Counted from the stretch's first letter, positions 34,891 to 44,462 are shown. The stretch is DNA of 64,000 nucleotides from Paenibacillus agricola (GCF_011440305.1 NZ_JAAOIW010000001.1:558001-622000), one strand, 5' to 3'. Notes: generated by a model from the sequence alone, not told the origin. Numbers and translations are program-made.

Positions 34891-35322
34891 TTAAGCTTCA
34901 ACGATTGTAACAGTTTCCATTTGGTCTCTGCCTTTAAGCTCATCAATAAATTCCATACCTGAAATCACTTTGCCAAATACGGTATGTTGGCCGTCCAAAT
35001 GAGGTTGTGGACCATAGCAAATATAAAATTGGCTGCCACCCGTATTACGTCCTGCATGCGCCATAGCAAGTGTACCACGAACATGCTTGTTCGGATTAAT
35101 TTCGCAATTGATTTTATAACCTGGACCGCCTGTCCCTGTTCCCGTTGGACAACCGCCTTGAGCCATAAAGCCTGGAATCACTCTGTGGAAGACAAGTCCG
35201 TTATAAAAACCGGAATTTGCGAGCTTTTCGAAATTTGCTACTGTGTTAGGTGCATCATTTTCAAATAAATCGATAACAACTTCGCCACCATTGGCTAATT
35301 TAATTTGAGCTTGTTTAGACAT
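34891..35322 (-). CDS. ppiB: Cyclophilin-type peptidyl-prolyl cis-trans isomerase
   Basis: This 143-residue cytoplasmic enzyme catalyses proline isomerisation. The cyclophilin core is complete: [25 protein letters not shown] with the catalytic arginine near residue 45, [17 protein letters not shown] and [13 protein letters not shown]. Length equals B. subtilis PpiB (143). I chose the ATG at 35322 (GGGAG upstream). It follows lysA closely. Confidence 0.95.
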   Translation of the reverse strand: MSKQAQIKLANGGEVVIDLFENDAPNTVANFEKLANSGFYNGLVFHRVIPGFMAQGGCPTGTGTGGPGYKINCEINPNKHVRGTLAMAHAGRNTGGSQFYICYGPQPHLDGQHTVFGKVISGMEFIDELKGRDQMETVTIVEA

Positions 35323-35397
35323 GTAATCGTACACTCCCTTGTAATCTTAGTATTCAATGTGTTTTATTGTACTACATCCATGTCCACTGTACAAATG

Positions 35398-36732
35398 CTA
35401 CGGCGAAACTTGCGTGGTCGGCTTCAATCTTACGGGAATGCGGTCATTGCCTGTAATGTCCTTGAAGGATTCGCGCTCGACTACAACATCGGCCTCGCCA
35501 TCCTTAACGAATATAACAGCCGGGCGGCGTATCCTGTTGTAATTGCTAGCCATCGCGTAATTATATGCTCCTGTGCAGGATACCGCCAGCACATCACCTG
35601 TATGCACCTCTGGCAGCATCACATCCCAAATCAGCATATCCCCGCTTTCGCAGCATTTGCCGGCGATCGAGACCAGCTCTTCGTTTGTTTCGCTGCCACG
35701 GTTGGCGAGCATCGCTTCATAGCGCGATTGATAAAGGGCTGGACGTGGATTATCGGTCATCCCGCCGTCTACAGCTACGTACTTACGGACATTGGGAATA
35801 TTTTTATAGGTGCCTACCGTATATAAAGTAGTTCCGGAATCACCGACAATGCTGCGTCCGGGCTCTATCCAGATTTCCGGTGTTGGGTAGTCGTATCTGC
35901 TGAAATTGGCAGTAATGGACTCAGCTATTGCTTTCACGTAATTCCCTACCGGAAGCGGTGTATCGCCTTCGATATAACGGATGCCGAAGCCGCCACCCAG
36001 GTTAATCACGGAGAACACAAAGTTCAACTCGTCACGGACCTTGGCTGCAAAGCCAATCACTTTATCCACAGCCATTTGAAAGCCTTCTACTTCAAATATT
36101 TGTGAGCCAATATGGGAATGGACGCCTAAAAGCTCGATAAAAGGAAGCTTTACTGCCGCTTGGATGGCCAGGTAAGCAGAGCCATTATCCAAATCCAAAC
36201 CGAATTTCGAATCGGTTTGGCCGGTCGAAATATATTCATGTGTATGCGCCTCAACGCCAGGGGTGATGCGGAATAAAATCCTGACTTTTTGACGCTTCTC
36301 GCTGGCAATTGCACTTAGCATATGCAGCTCAACTAGATTGTCAACCACAAAGCAGCCAATCCCGGCATCAATCGCCATCCCTATTTCGTAAGGCGTTTTA
36401 TTGTTACCATGGAAATGGATCCGACTCGGCGGAAATCCCGCTTGGAGTGCTGTGTATAGCTCGCCATCGGAGACAACATCAAGTGACATGCCTTCCTCCT
36501 CAACAATACGGCACATGGCCATCACACAAAATGCCTTACTGGCATAAGCCACCTGGAATTTCAAGCCGGATTCGCGGAAAGCCCCCACATACTCGCGGCA
36601 TCTTTGGCGAATTAATTGTTCATCCATCACATATAAAGGCGTTCCATAACGCTGCACGAGCTCTGTTGTATCGCACCCGCCGATTTGCAAATGCCCTTGA
36701 TCATTAATCATGCTTGTTCCATGCAAGTACAT
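35398..36732 (-). CDS. lysA: Diaminopimelate decarboxylase
   Basis: This PLP enzyme (444 residues) makes lysine from meso-diaminopimelate, the last step of that pathway. Visible features are the PLP lysine in VAYASKAFCVMAM, HGNNKTPYEI, GVHSHIGSQIFE, the glycine loop INLGGGFGIRY, WIEPGRSIVGDSG and GKCCESGDML with the Cys that completes the active site across the dimer. The ATG at 36732 has GAGAGG about 10 nt upstream. It follows spoVAF, as in B. subtilis. Confidence 0.96.
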   Translation of the reverse strand: MYLHGTSMINDQGHLQIGGCDTTELVQRYGTPLYVMDEQLIRQRCREYVGAFRESGLKFQVAYASKAFCVMAMCRIVEEEGMSLDVVSDGELYTALQAGFPPSRIHFHGNNKTPYEIGMAIDAGIGCFVVDNLVELHMLSAIASEKRQKVRILFRITPGVEAHTHEYISTGQTDSKFGLDLDNGSAYLAIQAAVKLPFIELLGVHSHIGSQIFEVEGFQMAVDKVIGFAAKVRDELNFVFSVINLGGGFGIRYIEGDTPLPVGNYVKAIAESITANFSRYDYPTPEIWIEPGRSIVGDSGTTLYTVGTYKNIPNVRKYVAVDGGMTDNPRPALYQSRYEAMLANRGSETNEELVSIAGKCCESGDMLIWDVMLPEVHTGDVLAVSCTGAYNYAMASNYNRIRRPAVIFVKDGEADVVVERESFKDITGNDRIPVRLKPTTQVSP

Positions 36733-36822
36733 ATTCAACTTTCCTCTCCCCCGTAGATATTACCTCTAAAGTACCATATTGGGGTATGAACTTACAATAT
36801 GTCTAGCCCTTTTAAGCCACTT

Positions 36823-38487
36823 TTACGGCCGGGTTGTGCGATCTCTTGGCTTGGTCAAGCTCATCCGTGTCTTTGTAGCCAAAAATGGACGCCTGAGTAT
36901 AATCTCTCTTAGTGCTTTGAGATTAAAGGGAATAAACGGCCATAAATAAGGTGCATTGTAGGAGCGCTGCAAAGCCAAATAGATGACCCAGAACGTAGCA
37001 ACGACTACGAAGCCCGGAACCTTAAAGGATGCAGCAGCGATTAGGAACAGCAAACGGGTTAAGCGATTAGCCAGACCCAGCTCATAGCTCGGTGTCGCAA
37101 AGGTGCCAACGGCGGCAACGGCAAGGTATAAAATAACCTCGTTGACGAATAGCCCCGTCTTCACAGCCACGTCTCCGATAAGGACAGCGGCCACCAAGCC
37201 CATCGCAGTTGTAAGCGGTGCAGGCGTATGCACAGCGGCCAGACGCATTAAATCTATGCCTACCTCAGCAATCAGGAATTGGACAATTAGAGGCAGGTTA
37301 GCGGTTTCCTGTGGACCGATAAATTCCAGGCCTAACGGCTTTAGTTCAGGGTTGCTTACGAGCAGAAACCAGATCGGCAATAAAAACAACGAAGCGGCAA
37401 CCCCTAGGAAACGCACCCACCGCAAATAGGTGCCTGCCATGGGTGTCTGCCTATATTCCTCCGCATGCTGGATATGATGAAAAAAGGTCGCAGGCAAAAT
37501 AATTACACTTGGCGATGTATCCACAAACAACGCAACATGCCCCTCCAATAAATGGACAGCTACCACATCCGGCCGTTCGGAATAACGAACCATCGGATAC
37601 GGGTTCCAGCTTTTGCCGATGATCGCTTCCTCCAACTGCTTCTCCGCCAAGGGAAGCCCTTCAACTTCGATTTGGCTAATTTTGTCGCGGAGCGACTCCA
37701 CTAACATCGGATCGCAAATATCGTCGATGTAGGCTAAGCAAACATCGGTATGCGTCCTGCGTCCGACTCGCAGCATTTCCAGCTTCAGCCGCGGATCGCG
37801 AATCCGACGGCGGACAAGTGTGACATTCGTCAGCAACGTCTCCACAAAGCCGTCGCGCGCACCACGCACCACGCGTTCCAGATCCGGCTCCTCCGTCGAA
37901 CGGACGGGAAATGTCTTGGCATCCACAACGATAGCCGATGAAGAGCCCTCGAAGAAAAATCCGGTAGCTCCCATCGATACCTCGTCGATCACTTCACTAA
38001 GCTTGTCCGTTTGCTTTACCTGGATATGCGGGATCAACGCATCCATAAATAGCTGCACGGTCTCCTCACCTTCGGCGTGGCGAATTTCATGATGCACAGG
38101 TACGTCTGTTATGGCTCCATCCTCACCTGCCTCGCTGATGTGCCCAGCTGTGGACAACCGATTCAGCACCAGTGTCAGTACTTCGTCCTTGGCGAAGCCA
38201 TTGTAGTAAAAAATCCCAATTTTTTTGCCGCCAAATACCATCTCGCGAAATACAACATCGAAGCTTTTATTCAGGCCTACCTGCTCTTCCAATAGCTTTT
38301 TTAAAGCCACAAATGTGGTCTGGATATCGTCCAATGAGCTAAGATTGCCTTCCTCATCGATACGTAGCTTGGTTTCTTCACTATTTTCCTGTTGTTCCTG
38401 TTGTTCCTGTTGATCCTGTTGATCAGGCTGTTCCTTCTCCTCATCATGCCCTACCTGCGATTTCGTGCGGATCATTTCTTTATTCAT
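36823..38487 (-). CDS. spoVAF: Stage V sporulation protein AF (GerA-family spore membrane protein)
   Basis: This 554-residue protein belongs to the GerA/SpoVAF family of spore inner-membrane proteins. A soluble N-terminal half contains SSAIVVDAKTFPVRSTEEPDLERVVRG and VIGKSWNPYPMVRYSERPD-like blocks. A C-terminal half of five or six membrane segments has PTTAMGLVAA and PGFVVVATFWVIYLALQR. The first 40 residues are an unusual Gln-rich repeat (QEQQEQQ), longer than in B. subtilis (493 residues). In B. subtilis SpoVAF associates with the SpoVA channel. Here spoVAC, AD and AE are absent between AB and AF. Confidence 0.92.
   Translation of the reverse strand: MNKEMIRTKSQVGHDEEKEQPDQQDQQEQQEQQENSEETKLRIDEEGNLSSLDDIQTTFVALKKLLEEQVGLNKSFDVVFREMVFGGKKIGIFYYNGFAKDEVLTLVLNRLSTAGHISEAGEDGAITDVPVHHEIRHAEGEETVQLFMDALIPHIQVKQTDKLSEVIDEVSMGATGFFFEGSSSAIVVDAKTFPVRSTEEPDLERVVRGARDGFVETLLTNVTLVRRRIRDPRLKLEMLRVGRRTHTDVCLAYIDDICDPMLVESLRDKISQIEVEGLPLAEKQLEEAIIGKSWNPYPMVRYSERPDVVAVHLLEGHVALFVDTSPSVIILPATFFHHIQHAEEYRQTPMAGTYLRWVRFLGVAASLFLLPIWFLLVSNPELKPLGLEFIGPQETANLPLIVQFLIAEVGIDLMRLAAVHTPAPLTTAMGLVAAVLIGDVAVKTGLFVNEVILYLAVAAVGTFATPSYELGLANRLTRLLFLIAAASFKVPGFVVVATFWVIYLALQRSYNAPYLWPFIPFNLKALREIILRRPFLATKTRMSLTKPRDRTTRP
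38385..38425. repeat. 9-bp microsatellite-like repeat within spoVAF
   Basis: The plus strand repeats CTGTTGTTC / CTGTTGATC four to five times. On the coding strand it encodes a Gln/Glu/Asp-rich run near residue 25 of SpoVAF. Because the unit is a multiple of three, copy-number change would keep the frame. Confidence 0.7.
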
Positions 38488-38512
38488 GATAGTCCTACCT
38501 CACTTCTGTTGG

Positions 38513-38938
38513 TTATCCAATAATATGCAGCCAATCCATCAAAGAGCCAATAATTTTGCCAAATACCATGGCCATCAGCAACCAAACCATATAAGAAGCC
38601 ATCCCAACCCGCTTCGCCAGAATAGGCAGCACGTTCATGATCTCCGTTAATGCCCCAGCCAGCATGCCGATAAAGATTCCTGCTAACAAGCCAAAAAACA
38701 CAGCCAAAAGCGGGTGGAACGAATACGACCATTCAAAAAAATCGGAAAGCGTAAAAAATAACGAGCCAACGACAACCGACCACTCATACCAGCGGATTAA
38801 ACGATACGAACGAGTAATTTGGGCTAGCCTGGGAATGATGTCCAAAGCAACGAGAAAAGCAACCATGCCACTTCCCACCGCAATACCACCTGCTAAGCCT
38901 ATAATGATTTGAGCTGGAATTTGCCACCATAAACTCAT
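38513..38938 (-). CDS. spoVAB: Stage V sporulation protein AB
   Basis: This 141-residue membrane protein has about four membrane segments and matches SpoVAB (opening WWQIPAQIIIGLAGGIAVGSGMVAFL, then LLAGIFIGMLAGALTEIMNVLPIL). Its function in dipicolinic acid traffic is not defined. Its ATG overlaps the spoVAA stop (ATGA), so the two are coupled. spoVAF follows 25 nt downstream rather than spoVAC. Confidence 0.9.
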   Translation of the reverse strand: MSLWWQIPAQIIIGLAGGIAVGSGMVAFLVALDIIPRLAQITRSYRLIRWYEWSVVVGSLFFTLSDFFEWSYSFHPLLAVFFGLLAGIFIGMLAGALTEIMNVLPILAKRVGMASYMVWLLMAMVFGKIIGSLMDWLHIIG

Positions 38939-39567
38939 TGCGTATCCTCCGTTTCTTGAATTTTACAATACTCCTCTGTAATCACGTAATAATTAACATT
39001 TTCCTGGTACATAAACATTTCAAGCTCAAGCGGGCTTGGCTCTTCACTAAATTTCTTTTTAAATAGATGGTTGAAAAATATAATCATCCCCAGCCCAATA
39101 CCAAACGAATACGGAATTTGCAGCAGCAGTGGATATTGCACCCACTCCCCGGTTATCAGCTTATAAATATGTTGATGCACTACACTCATACTTACATCAG
39201 CATGAAAATTCATAATAGCAAGCCCTGACCCGATAAAAAGCAGCAGCCATACGAAAGCTACCCATACCAGACTTGTCCGCTTGCGTTTGTCCATAATTTC
39301 GATCAGGCAATGAGGTTCACCAAAATGCTCAATTTGCATAAAAGGGTAGCGCTTTTTCACTTTACTTACAATGAGCATCATATCCACCAGCAGCATATTG
39401 CCTTCTTGCACCTGGGGATGATGCAGCAGCAGCATTTGCAATGCAGGCTCGTATTCCGTGTCTACCAGCATTTGCGCGACTTGCCCAAGAACAACGGGGT
39501 CGCCTCGGCGGATCGTCAATCTTTTGCGTAAACGGATATATAAGGTGGGACCGGATCCTGTTACCAT
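38935..39567 (-). CDS. spoVAA: Stage V sporulation protein AA
   Basis: This protein of about 210 residues has a soluble N-terminal part (GPTLYIRLRKRLTIRRGDPVVLGQVAQML, then VSKVKKRYPFMQIEHFGEPHCLIEI) and two C-terminal membrane segments, matching SpoVAA. The start may be the ATG at 39567 or a TTG two codons upstream; GGGAAG precedes both. A sigma-G-type promoter lies about 35 nt upstream. Confidence 0.9.
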   Translation of the reverse strand: MVTGSGPTLYIRLRKRLTIRRGDPVVLGQVAQMLVDTEYEPALQMLLLHHPQVQEGNMLLVDMMLIVSKVKKRYPFMQIEHFGEPHCLIEIMDKRKRTSLVWVAFVWLLLFIGSGLAIMNFHADVSMSVVHQHIYKLITGEWVQYPLLLQIPYSFGIGLGMIIFFNHLFKKKFSEEPSPLELEMFMYQENVNYYVITEEYCKIQETEDTQ

Positions 39568-39597
39568 ACCCAATCACTTCCCTTGTGTATTTATCCA

Positions 39598-39628
39598 TAG
39601 TATGAAAAAAAAACGGCTCTCCTAATCA
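39598..39628 (-). promoter_or_regulatory. Sigma-G-type promoter of the spoVA cluster
   Basis: On the minus strand CATACTA (39598-39604) matches the forespore -10 pattern perfectly, and TGATTA (39623-39628) lies 18 nt upstream with one mismatch to the -35 pattern. The spacer contains nine T. The spoVA operon is a sigma-G target in B. subtilis. Confidence 0.65.
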
Positions 39629-39750
39629 TTGAAGCTTTTGGCAATCATTCACTTTGTCCTAGCGCACGTTCGCTCGTGTATAAGATTGTGCTTATTATCA
39701 AAGAGTAAAGACAAGACAACCATTATTATTGATGAGAGGGTGTTTGAATT

Positions 39751-39963
39751 ATGGGTAAGGTAGCATTAACACTCGTTATTATTGGCGCTTTGAACTGGCT
39801 ATTAGTCGGCTTGTTTGAATGGGATCTCGTTACCGCGATCCTAGGAGGGGATGTGCATCGAGAGTCCTCTGGAATTAGCCGGGTTATCTATACACTTGTA
39901 GGCCTGTCAGGGCTATATTGCTTAAAATACCTGTTTACGGATGAAACAAGAAGGGCCAAGTAA
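39751..39963 (+). CDS. DUF378-family small membrane protein (YuzA-like)
   Basis: This 70-residue protein has two membrane segments (about 4-22 and 45-62). It carries the DUF378 signature LVIIGALNWLLVGLFEWDLV and ends with RVIYTLVGLSGLYCLKYLF. GAGAGGG precedes the ATG. Function is unknown in the family. It stands alone on the plus strand between spoVAA and sigF. Confidence 0.9.
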   Translation: MGKVALTLVIIGALNWLLVGLFEWDLVTAILGGDVHRESSGISRVIYTLVGLSGLYCLKYLFTDETRRAK

Positions 39964-39968
39964 CGCCA

Positions 39969-40007
39969 AAGAACCAACCGGTCGCATGGACGGGTTGGTT
40001 CTTTTTT
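39969..40007. terminator. Bidirectional terminator between the DUF378 gene and sigF
   Basis: AAGAACCAACC and GGTTGGTTCTT flank an 11-nt loop, followed by six T on the plus strand. The stem touches the sigF stop codon, and the A-rich left side allows function in the other direction too. Confidence 0.85.
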
Positions 40008-40761
40008 ATTGCGCAATTTGATCCTTGATGGACTGCAATATTTTTTTCTCGAGACGCGACACTTGGACCTGCGAAATGCCTAACCGGCTGGCTACCTCCG
40101 ATTGGGTCTGGTCGCGGTAATACCGTAGATAGACGATCAGCCGCTCCCGCTCACTGAGTGTTCCGATCGCTTCATTGAGGGCAAGCTTTTCAAACCATTT
40201 ATCCTGCCCCTCGTCAGCAATCTGGTCCATCAAAGTTATCGGATCACCGTCGTTCTCAAATACCGTCTCATGGATGGAGGAGAGCGGTTTATTCGCCTCT
40301 TGGGCAAACACCACTTCCTCCGGCGTGATCTGCAGCTCCTCCGCAACTTCCTTGATCGTCGGCAGCCGCCCATGGTTTTTGGACAATTCATCCTTTGTCT
40401 TGCGGATTTTATTCGCCAGTTCCTTCAAGGAGCGGCTAACCTTAAGCGTGCCGTCATCTCTGAGAAAACGCTGGATTTCACCGATAATCATAGGTACTGC
40501 ATACGTTGAAAATTTTACATCGTAAGACAAATCGAACTTATCCACTGATTTCAACAATCCGATGCAACCAATCTGGAATAAATCATCAGCCTCATAGCCA
40601 CGGTTCAAAAATCGCTGGACAACCGACCAAACGAGTCGAATATTGCAATTAACCAGTGTTTCCCTGGCGAGGTTATCTCCGGATTGGCTCATTGCAATTA
40701 AGCGTTTGACTTCACTATCATCCAAATATCGGTGGGAGGCATGCTTCAAATCGACATCCAT
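40006..40761 (-). CDS. sigF: Forespore RNA polymerase sigma factor F
   Basis: This 251-residue sigma factor is the first forespore-specific regulator. Region 2 shows LVWSVVQRFLNRGYEADDLFQIGCIGLLKSVDKFDLS and KFSTYAVPMIIGEIQRFLRDD. Region 3 contains RSLKELANKI. Region 4 shows LSERERLIVYLRYYRDQTQSEVASRLGISQVQVSRLEKKIL. Located after spoIIAB, it completes the spoIIA operon. AGGGG lies about 11 nt upstream. Confidence 0.97.
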   Translation of the reverse strand: MDVDLKHASHRYLDDSEVKRLIAMSQSGDNLARETLVNCNIRLVWSVVQRFLNRGYEADDLFQIGCIGLLKSVDKFDLSYDVKFSTYAVPMIIGEIQRFLRDDGTLKVSRSLKELANKIRKTKDELSKNHGRLPTIKEVAEELQITPEEVVFAQEANKPLSSIHETVFENDGDPITLMDQIADEGQDKWFEKLALNEAIGTLSERERLIVYLRYYRDQTQSEVASRLGISQVQVSRLEKKILQSIKDQIAQ

Positions 40762-40775
40762 AATAGATCAGACCC

Positions 40776-41222
40776 CTAATTGAACAAAGCTTTTTTAGAT
40801 TCAATCCGCTTTTTCATTTTGATTTTTGTACCGATTCCGATGGCCGTCGTCACTTCGATCTCATCCATAAAGTTTTCCATAATCGTAAAGCCCATTCCCG
40901 AACGTTCCAATTCCGGCTTTGTAGTATACAAAGGCTGCTTGGCCTGCTCCAAATCCTCGATGCCTTCACCTTGATCTTCTATCCTTAAAAAAATCGTCTC
41001 ATCCTCAATCTCCACTTCAATCGTGACCACATAATCCGGGCGGTTGTTGTAGCCATGAATAATCGCATTGGTAACCGCCTCGGATACGACGGTTTTCAAA
41101 TCATTGAGCTCCTCCATGGTAGGATCGAGCTGGGAGACGAATGCCGCTACCGCCACTCGGGCAAAGGATTCATTCTCAGAGCGGCTGGCGAATTGCAGGA
41201 GCATAAAATTCCGTTCATTCAT
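40776..41222 (-). CDS. spoIIAB: Anti-sigma F factor and serine kinase SpoIIAB
   Basis: This 148-residue GHKL-type kinase binds and inhibits sigma F, and phosphorylates SpoIIAA. The ATP-binding boxes are visible: N-box in [17 protein letters not shown]1 in [10 protein letters not shown] and G2 in [19 protein letters not shown]. Its ATG overlaps the spoIIAA stop (ATGA), which should give matched synthesis of the partner proteins. Confidence 0.97.
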   Translation of the reverse strand: MNERNFMLLQFASRSENESFARVAVAAFVSQLDPTMEELNDLKTVVSEAVTNAIIHGYNNRPDYVVTIEVEIEDETIFLRIEDQGEGIEDLEQAKQPLYTTKPELERSGMGFTIMENFMDEIEVTTAIGIGTKIKMKKRIESKKALFN

Positions 41223-41572
41223 GAGACGGCCTCCAGACTGCCAAGCGCCTGTTTTTCGTCAGCCTGAATGGACACAATTTTAAATAACCCTGACATCTCC
41301 AGCAGCCGATACACAGCCGGGTTCACATCACAGACAATGATCTGGCCATTCCTCGCCTTAACCTGCTTATAACGCCCCAGTATCACACCCAGACCGGAGC
41401 TGTCCATAAAGGACAAGCCCTTTAAACACAAAATCATATGGTTGGATTTGCTCTTCTGCAAAGCTTCTTCCATCCGCAGCTTGACGGGTTCAGCCGTATG
41501 GTGGTCCAATTCACCCTCCAACCGGACAATAAGCGCCTTGCGGTGATGCTCTATTTCAATATGCAGACTCAA
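41219..41572 (-). CDS. spoIIAA: Anti-anti-sigma factor SpoIIAA
   Basis: This STAS-domain protein frees sigma F by binding SpoIIAB when dephosphorylated. The phosphoserine site lies in [21 protein letters not shown] chose the TTG at 41572, giving 117 residues, the exact length of the B. subtilis protein, with GGAAGGAG 9 nt upstream. The frame is open for 23 more codons, but that region overlaps the sigma-H promoter and is not translated in this interpretation. Confidence 0.95.
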   Translation of the reverse strand: MSLHIEIEHHRKALIVRLEGELDHHTAEPVKLRMEEALQKSKSNHMILCLKGLSFMDSSGLGVILGRYKQVKARNGQIIVCDVNPAVYRLLEMSGLFKIVSIQADEKQALGSLEAVS

Positions 41573-41603
41573 GCTGCTCACTCCTTCCCTTTCATGCACA
41601 CCA

Positions 41604-41631
41604 ATTCTACACGGGAATTCCCTTTTCCTGC
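41604..41631 (-). promoter_or_regulatory. Sigma-H-type promoter of the spoIIA operon, with Spo0A-box-like sites upstream
   Basis: On the minus strand GCAGGAAAA and GTAGAAT are separated by 12 nt. This matches the sigma-H pattern RnAGGAwWW-N11-12-RnnGAAT at every position. The spacer holds the palindrome GGGAATTCCC. Upstream, TTTTGTCGG (41637-41645) and TGTCGTA (about 41675-41681) resemble Spo0A boxes (TGTCGAA). The B. subtilis spoIIA promoter likewise uses sigma H and Spo0A. Confidence 0.85.
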
Positions 41632-41718
41632 CACCCGACAAAACTAGAAGAAATGTGCTAGAAAGCGAAGAAATACGACATTTTAAGCAAGGTAATCAGC
41701 AAATAACTGAGCCTTATT

Positions 41719-42906
41719 TTACTCTAAAAAAAACAGATGCCTTACTGTACGCTTGGTCAGTAGCCACCAGCCTGCCTTTTTCACTTCAATCGAAGACTCC
41801 AGTGGAAATTCAGCAATCATCTGCTCACCTTTATAGACGACAATTTTGCCAATGGGCTGACCCACAGTAATCGGCGCTTTCAGATCGGGTAGCAATTGCA
41901 CCTCATGACGGATGCCTTCTCCAGCCTCACCCTTTTTCAGCAAAAGGCTATAGGAGTGCTTGGCGTTAAAGGGAATTACTTCGATATCCCCTTTACTGAC
42001 CTTAAATTCACCTATCGGGTCGCCTGTTTGATAAATCGGAACATTCGAATATTGTGAAAATGCATAATCGAACAAGCTGCTTACTTCTGCATTGCGTGTT
42101 TTTGTATTGGGTTCACCCATCACGACCGTAATAATTCGAAAGTTATCACGCTTGGCCGTGGCTGCCAGGCAAAATTTCGCTTCATTCGTATAACCGGTCT
42201 TCAACCCATCGGCACCGCTATAGAAGCGAACCAGCTTGTTCGTATTGACCAGCCAAAACGGCTTTGCCGTATCTTTGCGCAAATAATCCTGGTACATCCC
42301 AGTAAATTGTGTAATTTCTTCATGCTTTAGCAGCTCACGCGACATCTCCGCAATATCATAAGCCGAGGAATAATGATTGTCCGCCGGTAGGCCATTGCAG
42401 TTAACAAAATGGGTGTTTTTCAAGCCTAGCTGCCCTGCGCGGGTGTTCATCATTTGGACAAAGGCTTGCTCAGAACCAGCCAATTTCTCGGCCATCGCTA
42501 CAGAAGCATCATTGCCCGAAGCCATCGCTATGCCCTTGAGCATATCATTTACGGTCATTTCTTCACCTGTCTCCAGAAAAATCTGCGAGCCGCCCATAGA
42601 AGCTGCATACTCACTAGTACGAACCTTCTCGTCCATTTTGATTTTCCCTTGATCCAATGCTTCCATCACCAGCAGCATCGTCATAATTTTGGTGATACTG
42701 GCAGGAGGCAGCTTGGCGTCTTTATTTTTCTCAAAAATAATCGTGCCTGTATCCACATCAATCGTAACGGCTGAAGAGGCATTGGGCGCCAAATCAACGG
42801 ATGGGCTTAAGGGCGTAGACTGCTTTTCTTCGGCAAAAGCCGCTGGCAAGCTAAAAGCCATTAGCAGATGAATGCATATAATCAGCTTCATTGTTTTGAT
42901 AAACAT
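41719..42906 (-). CDS. dacF: D-alanyl-D-alanine carboxypeptidase DacF
   Basis: This 395-residue S11-family penicillin-binding protein acts on spore peptidoglycan together with DacB. It has a signal peptide (TMKLIICIHLLMAFSLPAAFA) and motifs S-x-x-K in ASITKIMTML, S-x-N in ASGNDASVAMAE and KTG in LKTGYT. GGAGGG precedes the ATG. It lies directly upstream of spoIIAA, but spoIIAA also has its own promoter in the gap. Confidence 0.94.
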   Translation of the reverse strand: MFIKTMKLIICIHLLMAFSLPAAFAEEKQSTPLSPSVDLAPNASSAVTIDVDTGTIIFEKNKDAKLPPASITKIMTMLLVMEALDQGKIKMDEKVRTSEYAASMGGSQIFLETGEEMTVNDMLKGIAMASGNDASVAMAEKLAGSEQAFVQMMNTRAGQLGLKNTHFVNCNGLPADNHYSSAYDIAEMSRELLKHEEITQFTGMYQDYLRKDTAKPFWLVNTNKLVRFYSGADGLKTGYTNEAKFCLAATAKRDNFRIITVVMGEPNTKTRNAEVSSLFDYAFSQYSNVPIYQTGDPIGEFKVSKGDIEVIPFNAKHSYSLLLKKGEAGEGIRHEVQLLPDLKAPITVGQPIGKIVVYKGEQMIAEFPLESSIEVKKAGWWLLTKRTVRHLFFLE

Positions 42907-43047
42907 CCCTATTTATCCCTCCAACATATAGTTATAGTTCTGCTATTCAGTGTTGACGAATAAAGCAAGAAATATTCCAGACGTTGGAAAAAGACCCACA
43001 ACATAAGAAGGGGCCTCTCACAATGTTTCATTACAGTTCCATTACAG

Positions 43048-44379
43048 TTACAGCTTAGTAATACCCTGCTTGGTTACGATCGCATAGATAAGTGTCGGCT
43101 TCGCTACCTCGCCTTGCACAAAAGTAAACGCAGAACGTGTCCGCTGTGTTATATCCTCCGTGAACATGGGCTCGTTATTGTTCATATGAAGCTCCGCAAT
43201 TGTTTCGCCTGCCTGTGCGGTATCGCCAACCTTTTTCCTCAGCACGATGCCTACGGCAAGATCGATAGGATCGTCCTTGGTGGCCCTGCCAGCGCCGAGC
43301 AGCATTGCGGTCACGCCAAGCGCTTCTGCATCAATCTGCGAAACCGTTCCCTCTTCTTCGGCTAACACGGGTACTTGGTACGCAGCCGTGGCCAGCAGCT
43401 CGGGATGCTCTGTTATCCCCGCATCGCCGCCCTGTGCACCTATTAGCTGCTTCAGCTTGGCAAGGGCTGATCCATCGTGTAGCAGCTCGCTGACGATTGC
43501 CCTGGCTTGCTCGTAGCTTGCGGCTTTGCCACCAAGCTGCACCATATGAGCGCCCAGCACAAGGCAAAGCTCGGTCAAATCGGCAGGTCCCTTACCCTGC
43601 AGCGTCTCAATCGCTTCGCGGACTTCGAGCGCATTGCCGATGGCTTCGCCTAACGGCTCCTCCATATTCGTAATCACAGCGATGGTCTCCCGGCCGACCT
43701 GCTCGCCAATCTCTACCATCGCCTGTGCCAGCTTAATCGAATCGTCCAGCGATTTCATAAAAGCACCGTTGCCGGTTTTAACGTCCAGAACAATCGCATC
43801 AGCACCTGAAGCAAGCTTCTTGCTCATGATTGAGCTTGCAATAAGCGGAATCGATTCTACCGTTGCTGTCACATCGCGCAGCCCATACAGCTTCTTATCG
43901 GCCGGGGTCATATTGCCTGATTGGCCAATAACGGCGACCCCGATCTCCTGAACCTGCCGCAAAAACTGCTGCTTCGTTAATTCCACCTGAAAGCCTTCGA
44001 TGGACTCCAGCTTATCAATCGTTCCACCCGTATGCCCCAGCCCGCGTCCAGACATCTTGGCAACGGGCACGCCTGCTGCGGCAACCAGCGGAGCCAGAAT
44101 CAGTGTCGTCGTGTCGCCTACACCGCCCGTGCTATGCTTGTCTACCTTGATGCCTGGAATAGAGCTTAAGTCCGCTTGGTCACCTGAGCGTGCCATTGCC
44201 ATGGTCAGATCCGCTGTTTCTTTGGCAGTCATGCCGTTGAAATAAACGGCCATCGCCCAAGCAGAAAGCTGATAGTCAGGAATTGCCCCCGACGTATAGC
44301 CCTCAATGATAAAATCAATCTCTTCTGTTGTCAGAGGCTGCGCATCGCGTTTTTTTTGAATAATATCTACGGTTCTCAT
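43048..44379 (-). CDS. pdp: Pyrimidine-nucleoside phosphorylase
   Basis: This 443-residue enzyme phosphorolyses uridine and thymidine. The family signature [21 protein letters not shown] is visible near residue 110, along with [16 protein letters not shown] and LKTGNGAFM-like [17 protein letters not shown] precedes the ATG. It belongs functionally to the nucleoside-salvage genes deoB and punA, but is separated from them here by an 8-kb accessory segment. Confidence 0.95.
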   Translation of the reverse strand: MRTVDIIQKKRDAQPLTTEEIDFIIEGYTSGAIPDYQLSAWAMAVYFNGMTAKETADLTMAMARSGDQADLSSIPGIKVDKHSTGGVGDTTTLILAPLVAAAGVPVAKMSGRGLGHTGGTIDKLESIEGFQVELTKQQFLRQVQEIGVAVIGQSGNMTPADKKLYGLRDVTATVESIPLIASSIMSKKLASGADAIVLDVKTGNGAFMKSLDDSIKLAQAMVEIGEQVGRETIAVITNMEEPLGEAIGNALEVREAIETLQGKGPADLTELCLVLGAHMVQLGGKAASYEQARAIVSELLHDGSALAKLKQLIGAQGGDAGITEHPELLATAAYQVPVLAEEEGTVSQIDAEALGVTAMLLGAGRATKDDPIDLAVGIVLRKKVGDTAQAGETIAELHMNNNEPMFTEDITQRTRSAFTFVQGEVAKPTLIYAIVTKQGITKL

Positions 44380-44462
44380 GGTTCATTCCCCCGCCTCATT
44401 TATTGTGAATAGATAACTAAATTTTATCACAATTAGTGGAAGGACTCCTAACTTCACTACAG

